Source: Pseudomonas sp. UBA4194 (GTDB lineage Bacteria > Pseudomonadota > Gammaproteobacteria > Pseudomonadales > Pseudomonadaceae). Taken from it: a stretch of DNA of 64,000 nt. Every line of letters starts with the position of its first letter. Within the stretch, counting starts at the first letter, position 1. Below, piece after piece: positions 26,212 through 35,788 of this stretch. The stretch spans positions 1 to 64,000 of the forward strand of contig NZ_DFUE01000020.1 in assembly GCF_002379585.1 (NCBI RefSeq), read 5' to 3'. Position numbers and translations under genes: made by a program. Under the pieces are notes generated by a model, which did no database searches, was not told the origin of the DNA, and saw only the letters and a program-made list of their open reading frames with translations.

Positions 26212-27147
26212 ATGCCCGCACCTTTCCTGTCGGAGCCTTATGCCGTGGCCGTGACGCAAGCCATCCTGCCGATTTTCCTGCTGATCATCGTCGGTTACCT
26301 GCTGAGTCGACGCGGGGCGCTGACCGCGGAGAACAACAAGGCTCTGGGCAATCTGGCCTTCAAACTGTTCATGCCCATGGTGCTGTTCACCGGTATGGCC
26401 AAGGCGCCGCTGCACGATGGCCTGAACATGACCGTTCTGGTCGCGTATTTCGTTCCGGCGTTGGCGGTGTTCGCGTTGGTCAACCTGGTGATCCATCGCT
26501 ATGCCGGGCATCCCACGCCATTCGGGCTTACGGCCGCGTTCGGCAACAATGCGCTGATGGGCATTCCCCTGGTGGGTGGCTTGTTCGGTAGCAGCGGGCT
26601 GGTGCTGCTGTTCACCGTGCTCGCGGTGCACAGCCTGCTGCTGTTCAGTTTCCAAAGCCTCTATAACAGCCTGGCCGGCAGCGAGCCGTTCAATGCCCGA
26701 ACCCTCACCGGCAGCCTGGCCAACCCGATGATCATCGGCCTGCTGCTGGGCGTGCTGCTGAACCTGTCCGAACTGAGCCTGCCGGGCTGGGCCGATCACT
26801 TCACCACCTGGCTGGCCCAGGCAGCACTGCCCTGCGCATTGATCGTGCTGGGTGCCAACCTGGCCGGTTACCGACTGCGGCCTAGCCCGGAAGCCATCGG
26901 TATCGCCCTGGCCAAGCTGATTGCCCTGCCTGCCCTGGTACTGCTGGCCTGCATGACCCTGGGGGTCACTGGCGTCGCCCGCGGCGTGCTCGTGCTGATG
27001 GCGGCCAACCCCTGCGGTGTCAACGTGCTGGGCTTTTCGCGAACGCTGGAGGACAGCCAGAAAACCAGTTCGGCGATCTGCCTGTCGACGCTGCTGTCGG
27101 CGCTGACCCTGCCTTTGTGGATGTGGATCAACCTGCAACTGGCCTAG
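26212..27147 (+). CDS. Auxin efflux carrier (AEC) family permease
   Basis: A 311-residue inner-membrane transporter of the AEC family with about ten membrane segments in two five-helix halves. The first is AILPIFLLIIVGYLLSRRG; typical motifs are FGNNALMGIPLVGGLFG and LANPMIIGLLLGVLL. Members carry organic acids such as malonate or malate; the substrate here is not deducible. GTG 26245 has CGGAG at better distance than ATG 26212, so the protein may be 11 residues shorter. Confidence 0.85.
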   Translation: MPAPFLSEPYAVAVTQAILPIFLLIIVGYLLSRRGALTAENNKALGNLAFKLFMPMVLFTGMAKAPLHDGLNMTVLVAYFVPALAVFALVNLVIHRYAGHPTPFGLTAAFGNNALMGIPLVGGLFGSSGLVLLFTVLAVHSLLLFSFQSLYNSLAGSEPFNARTLTGSLANPMIIGLLLGVLLNLSELSLPGWADHFTTWLAQAALPCALIVLGANLAGYRLRPSPEAIGIALAKLIALPALVLLACMTLGVTGVARGVLVLMAANPCGVNVLGFSRTLEDSQKTSSAICLSTLLSALTLPLWMWINLQLA

Positions 27148-27212
27148 GCAGCAGGCATCCTGAGCATGGGGTATGATCCAGCTGTCTTCAGCCGTGCAAG
27201 CGTACCCTTCGG

Positions 27213-29144
27213 ATGCCCGCGACACCCCCTACCCTGCAAACTCTCGCCGCCCTGCCCTGCGTGCTGGCCGGCCCCATGCTGCGTCGTCAGGAACCGCAAC
27301 GCCTGGTGCTTTGGCTGGTAGGCTCGCGCCCGTTGCCGCTGACGCTGCACCTGAGCGGGGAACAGCTGCCAGCCATCGAACTGACGCTGGACGAGCAGCA
27401 ATGCCAGGTCATCGCCATCGGCCGCGAAGCCTTCGTGCATCTGATCGATGTTCACCTCGACACCGCGTTGCCTCGGGATACCCGTATCGACTATGACCTG
27501 CGGATCGACCACCAGCGCGGCATAGCCGACTGGGCCCCGCATCTGCTGTATGGGGACAAGCAGCGGCCGGATTTCGTGATCTGCTCGCGCATCGAACAGA
27601 TGCTGCACGGTTCTTGCCGCAAGCCGCACCACCGTGCCGAGGAAGGTCTGTTGTGTGCCGACCGTCTGCTGGCCGCAGACGGCAGTGCCGCGCAGCGCCC
27701 GGCCCTGTTGATGATGAGCGGCGATCAGGTGTACGCCGACGATGTTGCCGGGCCGATGCTACGGGCCATCCACGCGCTCATCGAGCGCCTGGGCTTGTTT
27801 CATGAACACCTGGACGGCGCGGTGGTGGACGACAGCGCGGCGCTCTACGGACACGCGGCGAGCTATTACCATCGCGCCGATCTGCTGCCGGCGCTGCAAA
27901 GCAACGACACCCTGCGTGAGCGGTTCTTCGGCGGCAAGAAAAAGCCGATTTTCACCAGCAGTTCTGCCGACAACCATCTGGTTACCTTTGCCGAAGTCAT
28001 GGCCATGTACCTGCTGGTCTGGTCGCCGACCCCTTGGACGTTGATCAACCCTCAAGCACCGCGATTGAGCGCCGACGAGCAACGGCGCTATGCGGCCGAG
28101 CAGTTCCATCTGGACACCTTCGTCGAGAGCCTGAATGGCGTGGCCAGGGTATTCGCACACCTGCCGTGCCTGATGATCTTCGACGATCACGACATCACCG
28201 ACGACTGGAACCTGTCCGCCAAGTGGGAAGAGACTGCCTATGGCCACCCCTTCTCCAAGCGCATCATCGGCAACGCCCTGCTGGCCTATCTGTTGTGCCA
28301 GGGCTGGGGCAACAACCCGGATGCGTTCGGCGCCGTGCTGGAGCCATTCAAGGCACTTACAACGCCAGCGGCGGACCACCTGGACAGCGCCGCGCAGGAC
28401 ACGCTGATCGGCGATCTGCTCAGCTTCCAGCAGTGGCAATACGTCCTGCCGACCGAGCCTGCGCTGGTGGTACTCGACACCCGCACCCGACGCTGGCGCA
28501 GTGAATACAACCTGCATCAGCCTTCCGGGCTGCTGGACTGGGAAGCGCTGAGCGAACTTCAGCAAGAGCTCATCGACCACCCCGCCGCGATTGTCGTGTC
28601 ACCGGCGCCGGTGTTCGGCGTCAAGTTGATCGAGACAGTGCAGAAGGTGTTCAGCTGGTGCGGCTTTCCGCTGTTGGTGGATGCCGAAAACTGGATGGCC
28701 CATCGCGGTGCCGCGCAAGTGATCCTCAATATCTTTCGCCACTCGCGTACGCCGGGCAACTACGTGATCCTGTCCGGGGACGTCCACTACTCGTTCGTGT
28801 ATGAGGCGTTCATTCGCCATCGCCAGGGCGGCCCGCGCATCTGGCAAGTGACCAGCAGCGGTATCAAGAACGAGTTTCCGCGAAGGCTGCTGGACTGGTT
28901 CGACCGTCTGAATCGTTGGCTGTACGCGCCACGCTCACCGCTGAACTGGCTGACCAAGCGCCGGCGCATGCGAGTGGTTCCGCACATTCCTGAGCACAGC
29001 AAAGTCGGCGAGCGGCTGTGGAATTCTTCTGGGTTGGGCCTGGTAACGTTCGACGCCCAGGGTCGGCCATCACACATCTACCAGCTCAATGCCGACGGCC
29101 AAGAAGCTACGCGCTTCGTCGAGCCCGAACAGTCGCCACGATAA
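27213..29144 (+). CDS. PhoD-like phosphatase/metallophosphoesterase
   Basis: A 643-residue protein of the PhoD-like alkaline phosphatase class. Metal-site segments are visible in order: FVICSRIEQMLHGSCRKPHH (here HGSCRKPHH), LMMSGDQVYADDVAGP, LMIFDDHDITDDWNL, and LSGDVHYSFVYEAF. Classical PhoD enzymes are exported by Tat, but no signal peptide or twin arginine is seen here, so this one is probably cytoplasmic. The substrate (phosphodiester or phosphomonoester) is unknown. Length is usual for this subgroup. It stands alone. Confidence 0.8.
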   Translation: MPATPPTLQTLAALPCVLAGPMLRRQEPQRLVLWLVGSRPLPLTLHLSGEQLPAIELTLDEQQCQVIAIGREAFVHLIDVHLDTALPRDTRIDYDLRIDHQRGIADWAPHLLYGDKQRPDFVICSRIEQMLHGSCRKPHHRAEEGLLCADRLLAADGSAAQRPALLMMSGDQVYADDVAGPMLRAIHALIERLGLFHEHLDGAVVDDSAALYGHAASYYHRADLLPALQSNDTLRERFFGGKKKPIFTSSSADNHLVTFAEVMAMYLLVWSPTPWTLINPQAPRLSADEQRRYAAEQFHLDTFVESLNGVARVFAHLPCLMIFDDHDITDDWNLSAKWEETAYGHPFSKRIIGNALLAYLLCQGWGNNPDAFGAVLEPFKALTTPAADHLDSAAQDTLIGDLLSFQQWQYVLPTEPALVVLDTRTRRWRSEYNLHQPSGLLDWEALSELQQELIDHPAAIVVSPAPVFGVKLIETVQKVFSWCGFPLLVDAENWMAHRGAAQVILNIFRHSRTPGNYVILSGDVHYSFVYEAFIRHRQGGPRIWQVTSSGIKNEFPRRLLDWFDRLNRWLYAPRSPLNWLTKRRRMRVVPHIPEHSKVGERLWNSSGLGLVTFDAQGRPSHIYQLNADGQEATRFVEPEQSPR

Positions 29145-29156
29145 CAGTGCCGCGAT

Positions 29157-29396
29157 TCAGGGCGCCGCTGTGATGGCTGTGGAGACAAGGTGCGGCTTGG
29201 CAGCGGCTTTGCGATCTTCCCTGACGACCAGCTGCGGGCCCTTGGCACAGCGAAATTTCAAGCCTTTGCGCGGCGTCAACGCCGCCAGTTCCTGCACGCA
29301 TTCTTCCTGGGTCGCATACACGTCCGGCCTGCGCTCCTGCACGCAGCCTTCCATCCCGCTGCAAATCGTCATTACCACGAAGTAGACACTCATCAT
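29157..29396 (-). CDS. Small cysteine-containing hypothetical protein
   Basis: A 79-residue protein with a hydrophobic start (MMSVYFVVMTICSGM) and three cysteines (CSGMEGC, ECVQEL), and one more in FRCAKG. It could be a small exported or membrane-anchored protein. AAGGAG lies 8 bases before ATG 29396; ATG 29393 is also possible. It converges on the PhoD-like gene with a 12-base gap. Function unknown. Confidence 0.6.
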   Translation of the reverse strand: MMSVYFVVMTICSGMEGCVQERRPDVYATQEECVQELAALTPRKGLKFRCAKGPQLVVREDRKAAAKPHLVSTAITAAP

Positions 29397-29805
29397 GCCG
29401 ACAGCTCCTTGTAATCGGTACGGGGACCCGGCGCGCACAGTCGCACTCGTCGCAAGACGCGGGCAGCACCAGGCACGTTAATCAGGGCACGCTAACTGGG
29501 GGTGGAACACTGGATGGGATGAGCGAAACGGTCGCTTTGCCGTGGCAGCAGGAGCGATTCTGCATGGGTGTCCGCACTGTAACAACGGCCCTAGGCCACC
29601 ATCCGTCGGATTGGCGTCACATGCCGTTTCACTTCTGATAACTGGATGTAAGCCATTGTTTCTTATGTATTTTTAATAATGACGCCAGATTTTCGAACAG
29701 TGCGCACGATACAGTCTGAACGACCGCTATTTGACGACCTACGCCAAATATTTGGCTGCTTAACCGGGTGAGAACGGGGCCGAACAGCATCGGCCCCCAG
29801 CCCAC
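29397..29805. other. Spacer without a recognisable gene; hairpin near right end
   Basis: About 400 bases with no convincing ORF. It contains the promoter of the small cysteine protein gene and an AT-rich centre (29640-29760). GGGGCCG (29776-29782) and CGGCCCC (29791-29797) form a hairpin just after the SDR stop and may terminate that gene. Confidence 0.6.
29776..29797 (-). terminator. Possible terminator hairpin after SDR gene
   Basis: A perfect 7-bp GC stem with an 8-base loop, 9 bases after the SDR stop codon on the minus strand. The following bases are only weakly T-rich. Confidence 0.45.
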
Positions 29806-30663
29806 TCAGAGAATGGGCTTGCCCCCCGTCACTGGATACCTCGATCCCGAGATGTAGCTGCTCTCATCCGAGGCCAGCAGCACGTAGATCGGCGCCACTT
29901 CCACAGGCTGACCGGGACGACCGAGCGGGGTCTCCTCGCCAAAGCTTTTGACGTCTTCAGGCGGCATGGTTGCCACGATCAGCGGCGTCCAGATCGGCCC
30001 TGGTGCCACACTGTTCACCCGGATACCGCGCTCACCCAACATCTGCGCCAAGCCACCGGTGAAGTTGGCAATGGCACCCTTGGTGGTCGCGTACGGCAGC
30101 AGCGTCGGCTTGGGCATGTCCGAATTCACCGAACTGGTGTTGATGATCGAGCTGCCAGCGGCCATGAACGGTAGCGCCGCCTTGCAGATGCGAAAGATCG
30201 CGGTGATGTTGATGTCGAACGTCTTGACCCATTCCTCGTCGGAGATTTCCTCCAAAGATTTATGGCTCATCTGAAAGGCGGCGTTGTTGACCAACACATC
30301 GATACGGCCAAAACGCTCGGCAGTCTTGCTGACGATGGCTGAGCAATGCTCGCGGTCGGCCAGGTCTCCGGGCAGAAGCAGGCACTGGCGCCCCGCCTCT
30401 TCGACCCAGCGTGCGGTTTCCTGAGCATCATCGTGTTCATCGAGGTATGAAATCGCCACATCGGCGCCCTCCCGGGCAAACGCGATGGCGACGGCCCGAC
30501 CGATGCCACTGTCGCCGCCGGTGATCAAGGCAATCTTGTTGCTCAGCCGACCGGAGCCCTTGTAGCTGGTTTCGCCACAATCGGGGAGTGGCGACATCTT
30601 GCTCTGCTGACCGGGCACCGGCTGCTGCTGTGGCTCGAACGGCGGGGTGGGATAATTGGCCAT
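29806..30663 (-). CDS. SDR family oxidoreductase, general-stress type
   Basis: A 285-residue short-chain dehydrogenase. Around residue 45 is the cofactor motif ITGGDSGIGRAVAIAFAREG; NNAAF follows near residue 130, and the catalytic tetrad is visible as S in INTSSVNS and Y-x3-K in YATTKGA. The proline/glutamine-rich N-terminal extension (PPFEPQQQPVPGQQ) is typical of the YhdF/YghA-like stress SDRs. Substrate unknown. GGAGGA precedes ATG 30663. Confidence 0.9.
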   Translation of the reverse strand: MANYPTPPFEPQQQPVPGQQSKMSPLPDCGETSYKGSGRLSNKIALITGGDSGIGRAVAIAFAREGADVAISYLDEHDDAQETARWVEEAGRQCLLLPGDLADREHCSAIVSKTAERFGRIDVLVNNAAFQMSHKSLEEISDEEWVKTFDINITAIFRICKAALPFMAAGSSIINTSSVNSDMPKPTLLPYATTKGAIANFTGGLAQMLGERGIRVNSVAPGPIWTPLIVATMPPEDVKSFGEETPLGRPGQPVEVAPIYVLLASDESSYISGSRYPVTGGKPIL

Positions 30664-30876
30664 GTCTTCCTCCTGGCGATATGGGCGGGGTTGCCCTGTT
30701 GGAAGTCGACTGGTTCAAAGCGGAATAAGTTTGATCTGATTGTTTCCGAGGGATTTGCAGTGGGGGGCCTCTCACCACGCCATGACCGAACAACATCCAG
30801 AGGAATCTCTCCGCGCCCCCTCTGTCACACCTATGGACACAGTTACACAACTCACCCGAAAGCCAGAGAGGCATCT

Positions 30877-31125
30877 ATGAGCAACGTTGAACTGGAGAAA
30901 GAAGTACTGACCCGCCTGTTGCACGCCCACCCGGCGGGACTGGGCAAGGAAATCCTCGACAACTATCGCGGCGAAAAGGTGGTGGCCGGCATCATCAAGA
31001 CCCTGCAGGAGAAAGGCCTTGTGCAAGGCCATCCGGTGTCGGTCGAGGACCATGAGCCCACCGTCGAATTCCCCATCAAGCTCAGCAGCGCTGGCGTCGA
31101 GGCGGCGAAAAAAGCCGAGGCGTGA
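30877..31125 (+). CDS. Small conserved protein, winged-helix-like
   Basis: An 82-residue acidic/basic protein without cysteine. It has two helices followed by KVVAGIIKTLQEKGLVQGHP and a beta-like segment, which looks like a short winged-helix (MarR/PadR-like wing) fold; DNA binding is not shown. The ATG at 30877 has GAGAGG upstream. It converges on crtE with a 12-base gap. Confidence 0.65.
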   Translation: MSNVELEKEVLTRLLHAHPAGLGKEILDNYRGEKVVAGIIKTLQEKGLVQGHPVSVEDHEPTVEFPIKLSSAGVEAAKKAEA

Positions 31126-31137
31126 TCTTCGCCCTGC

Positions 31138-32046
31138 TCACATCCCGCTCTCTGTAGCCTTGGCGAAGATCAGGTGCAGATAGCGGCTGATGGGGTCGCC
31201 GTGAGCGTAGGCATTTTCCAGGCACTCCTGGGCTCGCCCCAGATGAACTCGAAGCCGACGCCGCACTTCAGCCTCGCCGCACAATGCAACGAAGGTTGAT
31301 TTGCCGTCATCCTTGCCTTGATCCTTAGCGCTGTCGGGGCTGTGGTCCTGCAGGTCGTCGTAGAGCTGAAAGGCTTGCCCCAGCTCCATGGCGAAATTCT
31401 GCAGCACCGGGCGCACGAATTCCGGCGCTCCGCTGATTAGATACGCCATGTCCATGATGGCGCTGAACAGCACTCCGGTTTTCAGGTTGTTGGTGGCCGC
31501 GATCTCATCCGCCGTGCGCGGATGCAAGCCCTCTCGCAAATCCTGCAGTTGCCCGCAGGCCAGACCATGAACGCCAATCGCGTTGGCCATGATTGCTACC
31601 AATTGCGTACGCACCTGGGGCAGAACGCCTTGGATGGTTGCCACGACACCAAACGCGCGGGACAGCAACGACACCGCCGCAAGAATCGCGACGTCTTCGC
31701 CAAAGGCCAGGTGGGTCGTCACGTTGCCACGGCGCATCTGCGCATTGTCCATGCACGGCATGTCGTCGAGCACCAGAGAGGCCGCGTGGATCATCTCCAC
31801 CGCGCAGCCCAGATCGAGCGCTGCCTGCTCGTCCCCACCCAGGCCGTTGGATGCCAGCATCAACAGGATGGGGCGCATGCGTTTGCCCGGCGCCAGTGCG
31901 CCATGGCGCATGGCAGTCGCGACCAGGTCCCGTTCATGGCTGGCCGCCGGCAACAAAGCGTCCAGGCGTGATTCCACCGTGGCGCGCATCTGCGTGAGCT
32001 GCTGTGTAAAGCCACTGTCGATTATCACGGACGAGTGTACTGTCAT
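31138..32046 (-). CDS. crtE: Geranylgeranyl diphosphate synthase
   Basis: A 302-residue trans-prenyl synthase that makes GGPP, the C20 precursor of carotenoids. The first aspartate motif is in LVLDDMPCMDNAQMRRG (DDxxxxD type, typical of bacterial CrtE), and the second is QLYDDLQD. GKRMRP and KTGVLF are conserved substrate-site segments. The gene is transcribed away from fni-crtXYIB, unlike the usual Pantoea order with crtE at the head of the same operon. Identification is firm from the neighbours. Confidence 0.93.
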   Translation of the reverse strand: MTVHSSVIIDSGFTQQLTQMRATVESRLDALLPAASHERDLVATAMRHGALAPGKRMRPILLMLASNGLGGDEQAALDLGCAVEMIHAASLVLDDMPCMDNAQMRRGNVTTHLAFGEDVAILAAVSLLSRAFGVVATIQGVLPQVRTQLVAIMANAIGVHGLACGQLQDLREGLHPRTADEIAATNNLKTGVLFSAIMDMAYLISGAPEFVRPVLQNFAMELGQAFQLYDDLQDHSPDSAKDQGKDDGKSTFVALCGEAEVRRRLRVHLGRAQECLENAYAHGDPISRYLHLIFAKATESGM

Positions 32047-32298
32047 TGTTCCCTCTTTTATTTAAGGTCCCGCAGCAGCCGGAGGGTATTGGCGTTCGAG
32101 CATTCACAACGACAAATAATTCCAACCCTCGACCGGATCGATGCGGCAAGACCAGGTCCTGAAGGAACCACTGATTACCGCAGTTGCCTGAGCATGTGAA
32201 TATGTACACACGTTATGCGAATATCCGCACAGGGTACAAGCCTCTACTTTCAGACAGACCGCACCGAGCAGCAAATGATTCCTGGCTAAGGAGCTGGC
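32047..32298. promoter_or_regulatory. Divergent promoter region crtE / fni-crtXYIB
   Basis: A 252-bp spacer between crtE (-) and fni (+). It is AT-richer towards the right and contains two GTACA elements (32204-32208 and 32234-32238) about 30 bases apart. These resemble half-sites of MerR-type light regulators (CarH/LitR), but this is a weak match and no such regulator gene lies in the window. Confidence 0.5.
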
Positions 32299-33354
32299 AT
32301 GAACCACAGCGAGTTGAGTCAACGCAAGGATGACCATCTGGATATCGTTCTGGACCCGCACAAGGCGGGCACTCGCGCCAACGCTGGGTGGGACGCCTTC
32401 ACCTTCGAGCATTGTGCACTGCCCGAACTGAAATTGGCCGACATCGACCTGAGCAGCTCGCTGTTGGGTATAGCCCTGCAAGCGCCCCTGCTGATCAGCT
32501 CCATGACCGGCGGCGCCTACCGGGCGGTCGCCATCAACCGGCACCTGGCCGAAGCAGCGCAGGCCCTGGGCATCGCCATGGGCGTCGGTTCGCAACGGGT
32601 CAGCCTGCAAACAGGCAACGATCAGGGCCTGACTCGCGAGCTGCGGCGCATCGCCCCGGACATACCGCTGCTGGCCAACATCGGCGGCGCGCAACTGCTG
32701 GAGGTTCAAGGGCTGGACCTGGCCCGTCGTGCCGTAGACACCATTGAAGCCGACGGTCTGATCATTCATCTCAATCCGCTGCAGGAGGCGGTGCAGGCAG
32801 GCGGTGATCGCGACTGGCGCGGCGTGCTGGAGCACATCGCCCAGGCCACGGCGCTGCTGGGGGTGCCGGTGATCGTCAAGGAGGTCGGCGCCGGCCTGTC
32901 GGCCAGCGTCGCCTCGGCGCTGGTCGAAGCCGGTGTGCAGGTCATCGATATTGCCGGAGCCGGAGGTACCAGTTGGGCCGCAGTGGAGGGCGAACGCGCC
33001 GCCAGCCCTGCCGACCGCGCGGTGGCGATGGCGTTCGCCGGCTGGGGAATTCCCACCGCCCACTGCCTGCAAAGCGTGCGCGCGGCGCTGCCCCAGGTTC
33101 GCCTGATTGCGTCTGGCGGGGTACGTGATGGTGTCGATGCGGCCAAAGCCATTCGCCTGGGGGCCGACCTGGTGGGGCAAGCCGCCAGCGTACTGCGTGG
33201 TGCTACCTTGTCCACCGACGCTGTGGTCGAACATTTCGAAGTCATCATTCGCCAGTTGCGCATCGCCTGTTTCTGCACCGGCTCAGCCAGCCTTGCCGCC
33301 CTGCGCCGCGCCCCGTTGCTGGAAACGAGCCTGGCGCCGGTGGCGGGTCGATGA
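32299..33354 (+). CDS. fni: Type 2 isopentenyl-diphosphate delta-isomerase (FMN-dependent)
   Basis: A 351-residue FMN enzyme interconverting IPP and DMAPP. Family blocks: RKDDHLDIVLDP at the N-terminus, ISSMTGG, GVGSQRVSLQ, LLANIGGAQL, HLNPLQEAVQ with the Glu involved in metal binding, VIVKEVGAG, GTSWAAVE and LIASGGVRDGVDAAKAI. A FMN-phosphate-binding loop ends the barrel. It is the first gene of the carotenoid operon and overlaps crtX by 4 bases (ATGA). Confidence 0.93.
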   Translation: MNHSELSQRKDDHLDIVLDPHKAGTRANAGWDAFTFEHCALPELKLADIDLSSSLLGIALQAPLLISSMTGGAYRAVAINRHLAEAAQALGIAMGVGSQRVSLQTGNDQGLTRELRRIAPDIPLLANIGGAQLLEVQGLDLARRAVDTIEADGLIIHLNPLQEAVQAGGDRDWRGVLEHIAQATALLGVPVIVKEVGAGLSASVASALVEAGVQVIDIAGAGGTSWAAVEGERAASPADRAVAMAFAGWGIPTAHCLQSVRAALPQVRLIASGGVRDGVDAAKAIRLGADLVGQAASVLRGATLSTDAVVEHFEVIIRQLRIACFCTGSASLAALRRAPLLETSLAPVAGR

Positions 33355-34625
33355 GTCATTTCGGTGTCGTCGCTCCACCTTATTACAGTCATTTCCAGGC
33401 ATTGCAGGCCCTAGCCGGGCAATTGCTGGAGCGAGGTCATCGGGTCACCTTCTTTCATCAGGCCGACGCAGCTCGCTGGCTGTCCGACCCTCGCATAGGC
33501 TTCTGCCCCGTAGGCCTTGCCACGCACCCTGCCGGCAGCTTGCAGCGCACGCTGCGCCGGGCGGCTCACCCGACCAGCCCATGGGGGCTGCGCCAGATCA
33601 TCGTCGAGCTGGGCACCACCACGGCGATGCTCTGCGCCCAGCTGCCCCAGGCGCTGGCGGCCCACGGCGTGGACGCGCTGATCTGCGATCAGATGGAGGC
33701 TGCAGGTGGGCTGGTAGGCGAAAGCCTGGGTTTGCCGTTCGTTTCGGTCGCCTGTGCCTTGCCGATCAACCGCGAGCCCGGCCTGCCGTTGCCGGTCATG
33801 CCGTTCGCCTACGGGACCGAAGCGCGGCAGCTGCAGATGTACCAGGGCAGCACTCGGGTCTACGACTGGCTGATGGGACCTTTGGGCCAGCAAATCCATA
33901 AAGCCTGTCAGACCCTCGGCATTGCGCCACGGGATGCCTTGCATGACTGCCTGTCCCCCCTGGCACAGATCAGCCAGACCGTGACCAGCTTCGATTTCCC
34001 TCGCCGTGCCCTGCCCCCGCACTTCCATGCTGTCGGGCCGTTGCGCGTACCTGAGGCCGCCGCCCAGGGAGCGTGGCCCATCGACCCCACGCGGGCTTTT
34101 GTGTTTGCCAGCCTGGGCACACTGCAAGGTGAACGCATGGCAATGTTCCAGCGCATCGCCCAGGCTTGCCAGCGTCTCGATACGCAGTTGCTGATTGCCC
34201 ACTGCGGGCATCTGAACAGTGCGCAGGAGCGACGCCTGGTGGCACGCGGCGCCAGCTGGGTCACTGACTTCGCGCCCCAACAGTGGGCCATCGAGCGAGC
34301 CGACGCGGTGGTCACCCACGGTGGCCTGAACACCGTGCTGGACGCCATTGCCCACCGCACGCCGATGCTGGTCATGCCCATTGCCTTCGATCAGCCCGGC
34401 GTGGCCGCACGGGTCAGCTACCGCCGCGTCGGCGTGCACCTGTCGCGCCATGCCCGTGCAGGCCGCATTGGCGAATCACTCAAAGGACTGCTCACCATGC
34501 CGATGCCCGGCTTCGAACCCATGACCGCCGAGCTGCAACGCTGCGGCGGCGCAGCCACGGCTGCGGCGATCGTCGAGCAAGCCGTGGCCGCACGGCGCCC
34601 GGTGATGGCGGGAGCCTGCCTATGA
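33351..34625 (+). CDS. crtX: Zeaxanthin glucosyltransferase
   Basis: A 424-residue GT1 (UGT-like) glycosyltransferase that adds glucose to the hydroxyl groups of zeaxanthin. The N-terminal acceptor domain begins HFGVVAPPYYSHFQAL; the C-terminal nucleotide-sugar motif is DFAPQQWAIERADAVVTHGG followed by PMLVMPIAFDQPGVAARV (positions about 310-355). It overlaps fni and crtY by 4 bases each, so it is coupled to both. Confidence 0.93.
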   Translation: MSHFGVVAPPYYSHFQALQALAGQLLERGHRVTFFHQADAARWLSDPRIGFCPVGLATHPAGSLQRTLRRAAHPTSPWGLRQIIVELGTTTAMLCAQLPQALAAHGVDALICDQMEAAGGLVGESLGLPFVSVACALPINREPGLPLPVMPFAYGTEARQLQMYQGSTRVYDWLMGPLGQQIHKACQTLGIAPRDALHDCLSPLAQISQTVTSFDFPRRALPPHFHAVGPLRVPEAAAQGAWPIDPTRAFVFASLGTLQGERMAMFQRIAQACQRLDTQLLIAHCGHLNSAQERRLVARGASWVTDFAPQQWAIERADAVVTHGGLNTVLDAIAHRTPMLVMPIAFDQPGVAARVSYRRVGVHLSRHARAGRIGESLKGLLTMPMPGFEPMTAELQRCGGAATAAAIVEQAVAARRPVMAGACL

Positions 34626-35788
34626 ATCATGACCTGATCCTGGCCGGTGGCGGCCTGGCCAACGGCCTGATTGCCTGGCGGCTGCGCCAGCTGCGGCCCG
34701 ACCTGGACGTCCTGTGCCTGGAACAACAGCCGCAGCTGGGCGGCAACCATACCTGGTCGTTTCACGACGGCGACCTGACAGCTGCGCAGCACCACTGGAT
34801 CGAGCCGCTGGTGGTCAAACGCTGGCCGAGCTATCAGGTGCATTTTCCACAGCGCTCCCGGGTCCTGCACAGCGGCTATGCAAGCATCACCAGCGAACGC
34901 TTTGCCGAGGTCATCGGCCACGACCTGGGCCCCGCACTGCGCACCGGACAGAAAATCACGGAGCTGGGTCCGGAGCACGTACGACTGGCCAGCGGCGAGT
35001 ACCTCAGCGCTCGCGCGGTCATCGATGGCCGCGGCGCCCAAGTCAGCCCCCACATGCGTCTTGGCCGCCAGGCCTTCCTTGGCCAATTGCTGCGGCTGCA
35101 ACGTCCCCATGGCCTGTTGGCGCCGATCATCATGGATGCGCGGGTCAATCAGGGGGAAGGCTATCGCTTTGTCTATGTCCTGCCGTTTTCCGCCGATACC
35201 GTACTGGTAGAGGACACCCACTATGTCGATCAGGTCAGCCTGAGCACCGAGCAGCTGCGCGAACACATCGCGCAATACGTGCAATGGCAGGGCTGGCAGG
35301 TCGCTGAGTGTCTGCGCGAAGAACAAGGCGTGTTGCCCATTACCTTGGCGGGCGACTTCGACGCCTACTGGAACGCCGCCTTCGACCAACCCATGTCCGG
35401 GCTGCGCGCCGGCCTGTTCCATTGCACCACAGGCTACTCGCTGCCTTATGCAGTGCGTCTGGCCGAATGGTTCGCCGCCCAACCGCAGCAATCAGCCGCG
35501 GCGCTGCATCAGGGCCTTCGCCAACACGCCCAGGAACAGTGGCGCCAGCAGCGCTTCTATCGGCTGCTCAACCGTATGCTCTTCCTCGCCGGGCAGCCAG
35601 ACAACCGCTGGCAGGTCATGCAGCGCTTCTATGGCCTGTCCGAACCCCTGATCGAGCGCTTCTATGCCGGTACCAGCCATGCTGCCGACAAAGCCCGCAT
35701 CCTGATGGGCAAACCGCCGGTACCGCTGGGCGAAGCCCTGCGCGCTGCCCTCCAATATTCGCCCCAGCCAGACGAGAACCGCTCATGA
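34622..35788 (+). CDS. crtY: Lycopene beta-cyclase
   Basis: A 388-residue CrtY-type cyclase forming the beta rings of beta-carotene. It starts with a dinucleotide-binding motif LILAGGGLANGLIAWRL and has GGNHTWSFHDGDL, VIDGRGAQ and FVYVLPFSADTVLVEDT (a conserved E in VEDT). The FHCTTGYSLPYAV and LIERFYAG segments are also family markers. ATG 34622 overlaps the crtX stop; the longer upstream frame lies inside crtX. Confidence 0.93.
   Translation: MNHDLILAGGGLANGLIAWRLRQLRPDLDVLCLEQQPQLGGNHTWSFHDGDLTAAQHHWIEPLVVKRWPSYQVHFPQRSRVLHSGYASITSERFAEVIGHDLGPALRTGQKITELGPEHVRLASGEYLSARAVIDGRGAQVSPHMRLGRQAFLGQLLRLQRPHGLLAPIIMDARVNQGEGYRFVYVLPFSADTVLVEDTHYVDQVSLSTEQLREHIAQYVQWQGWQVAECLREEQGVLPITLAGDFDAYWNAAFDQPMSGLRAGLFHCTTGYSLPYAVRLAEWFAAQPQQSAAALHQGLRQHAQEQWRQQRFYRLLNRMLFLAGQPDNRWQVMQRFYGLSEPLIERFYAGTSHAADKARILMGKPPVPLGEALRAALQYSPQPDENRS

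Noticed and set aside
32200..32240. CarH/LitR-type light-responsive operator in the crt promoter
   Set aside because: Only two GTACA half-sites 30 bases apart; too weak to claim, and no regulator gene adjacent.
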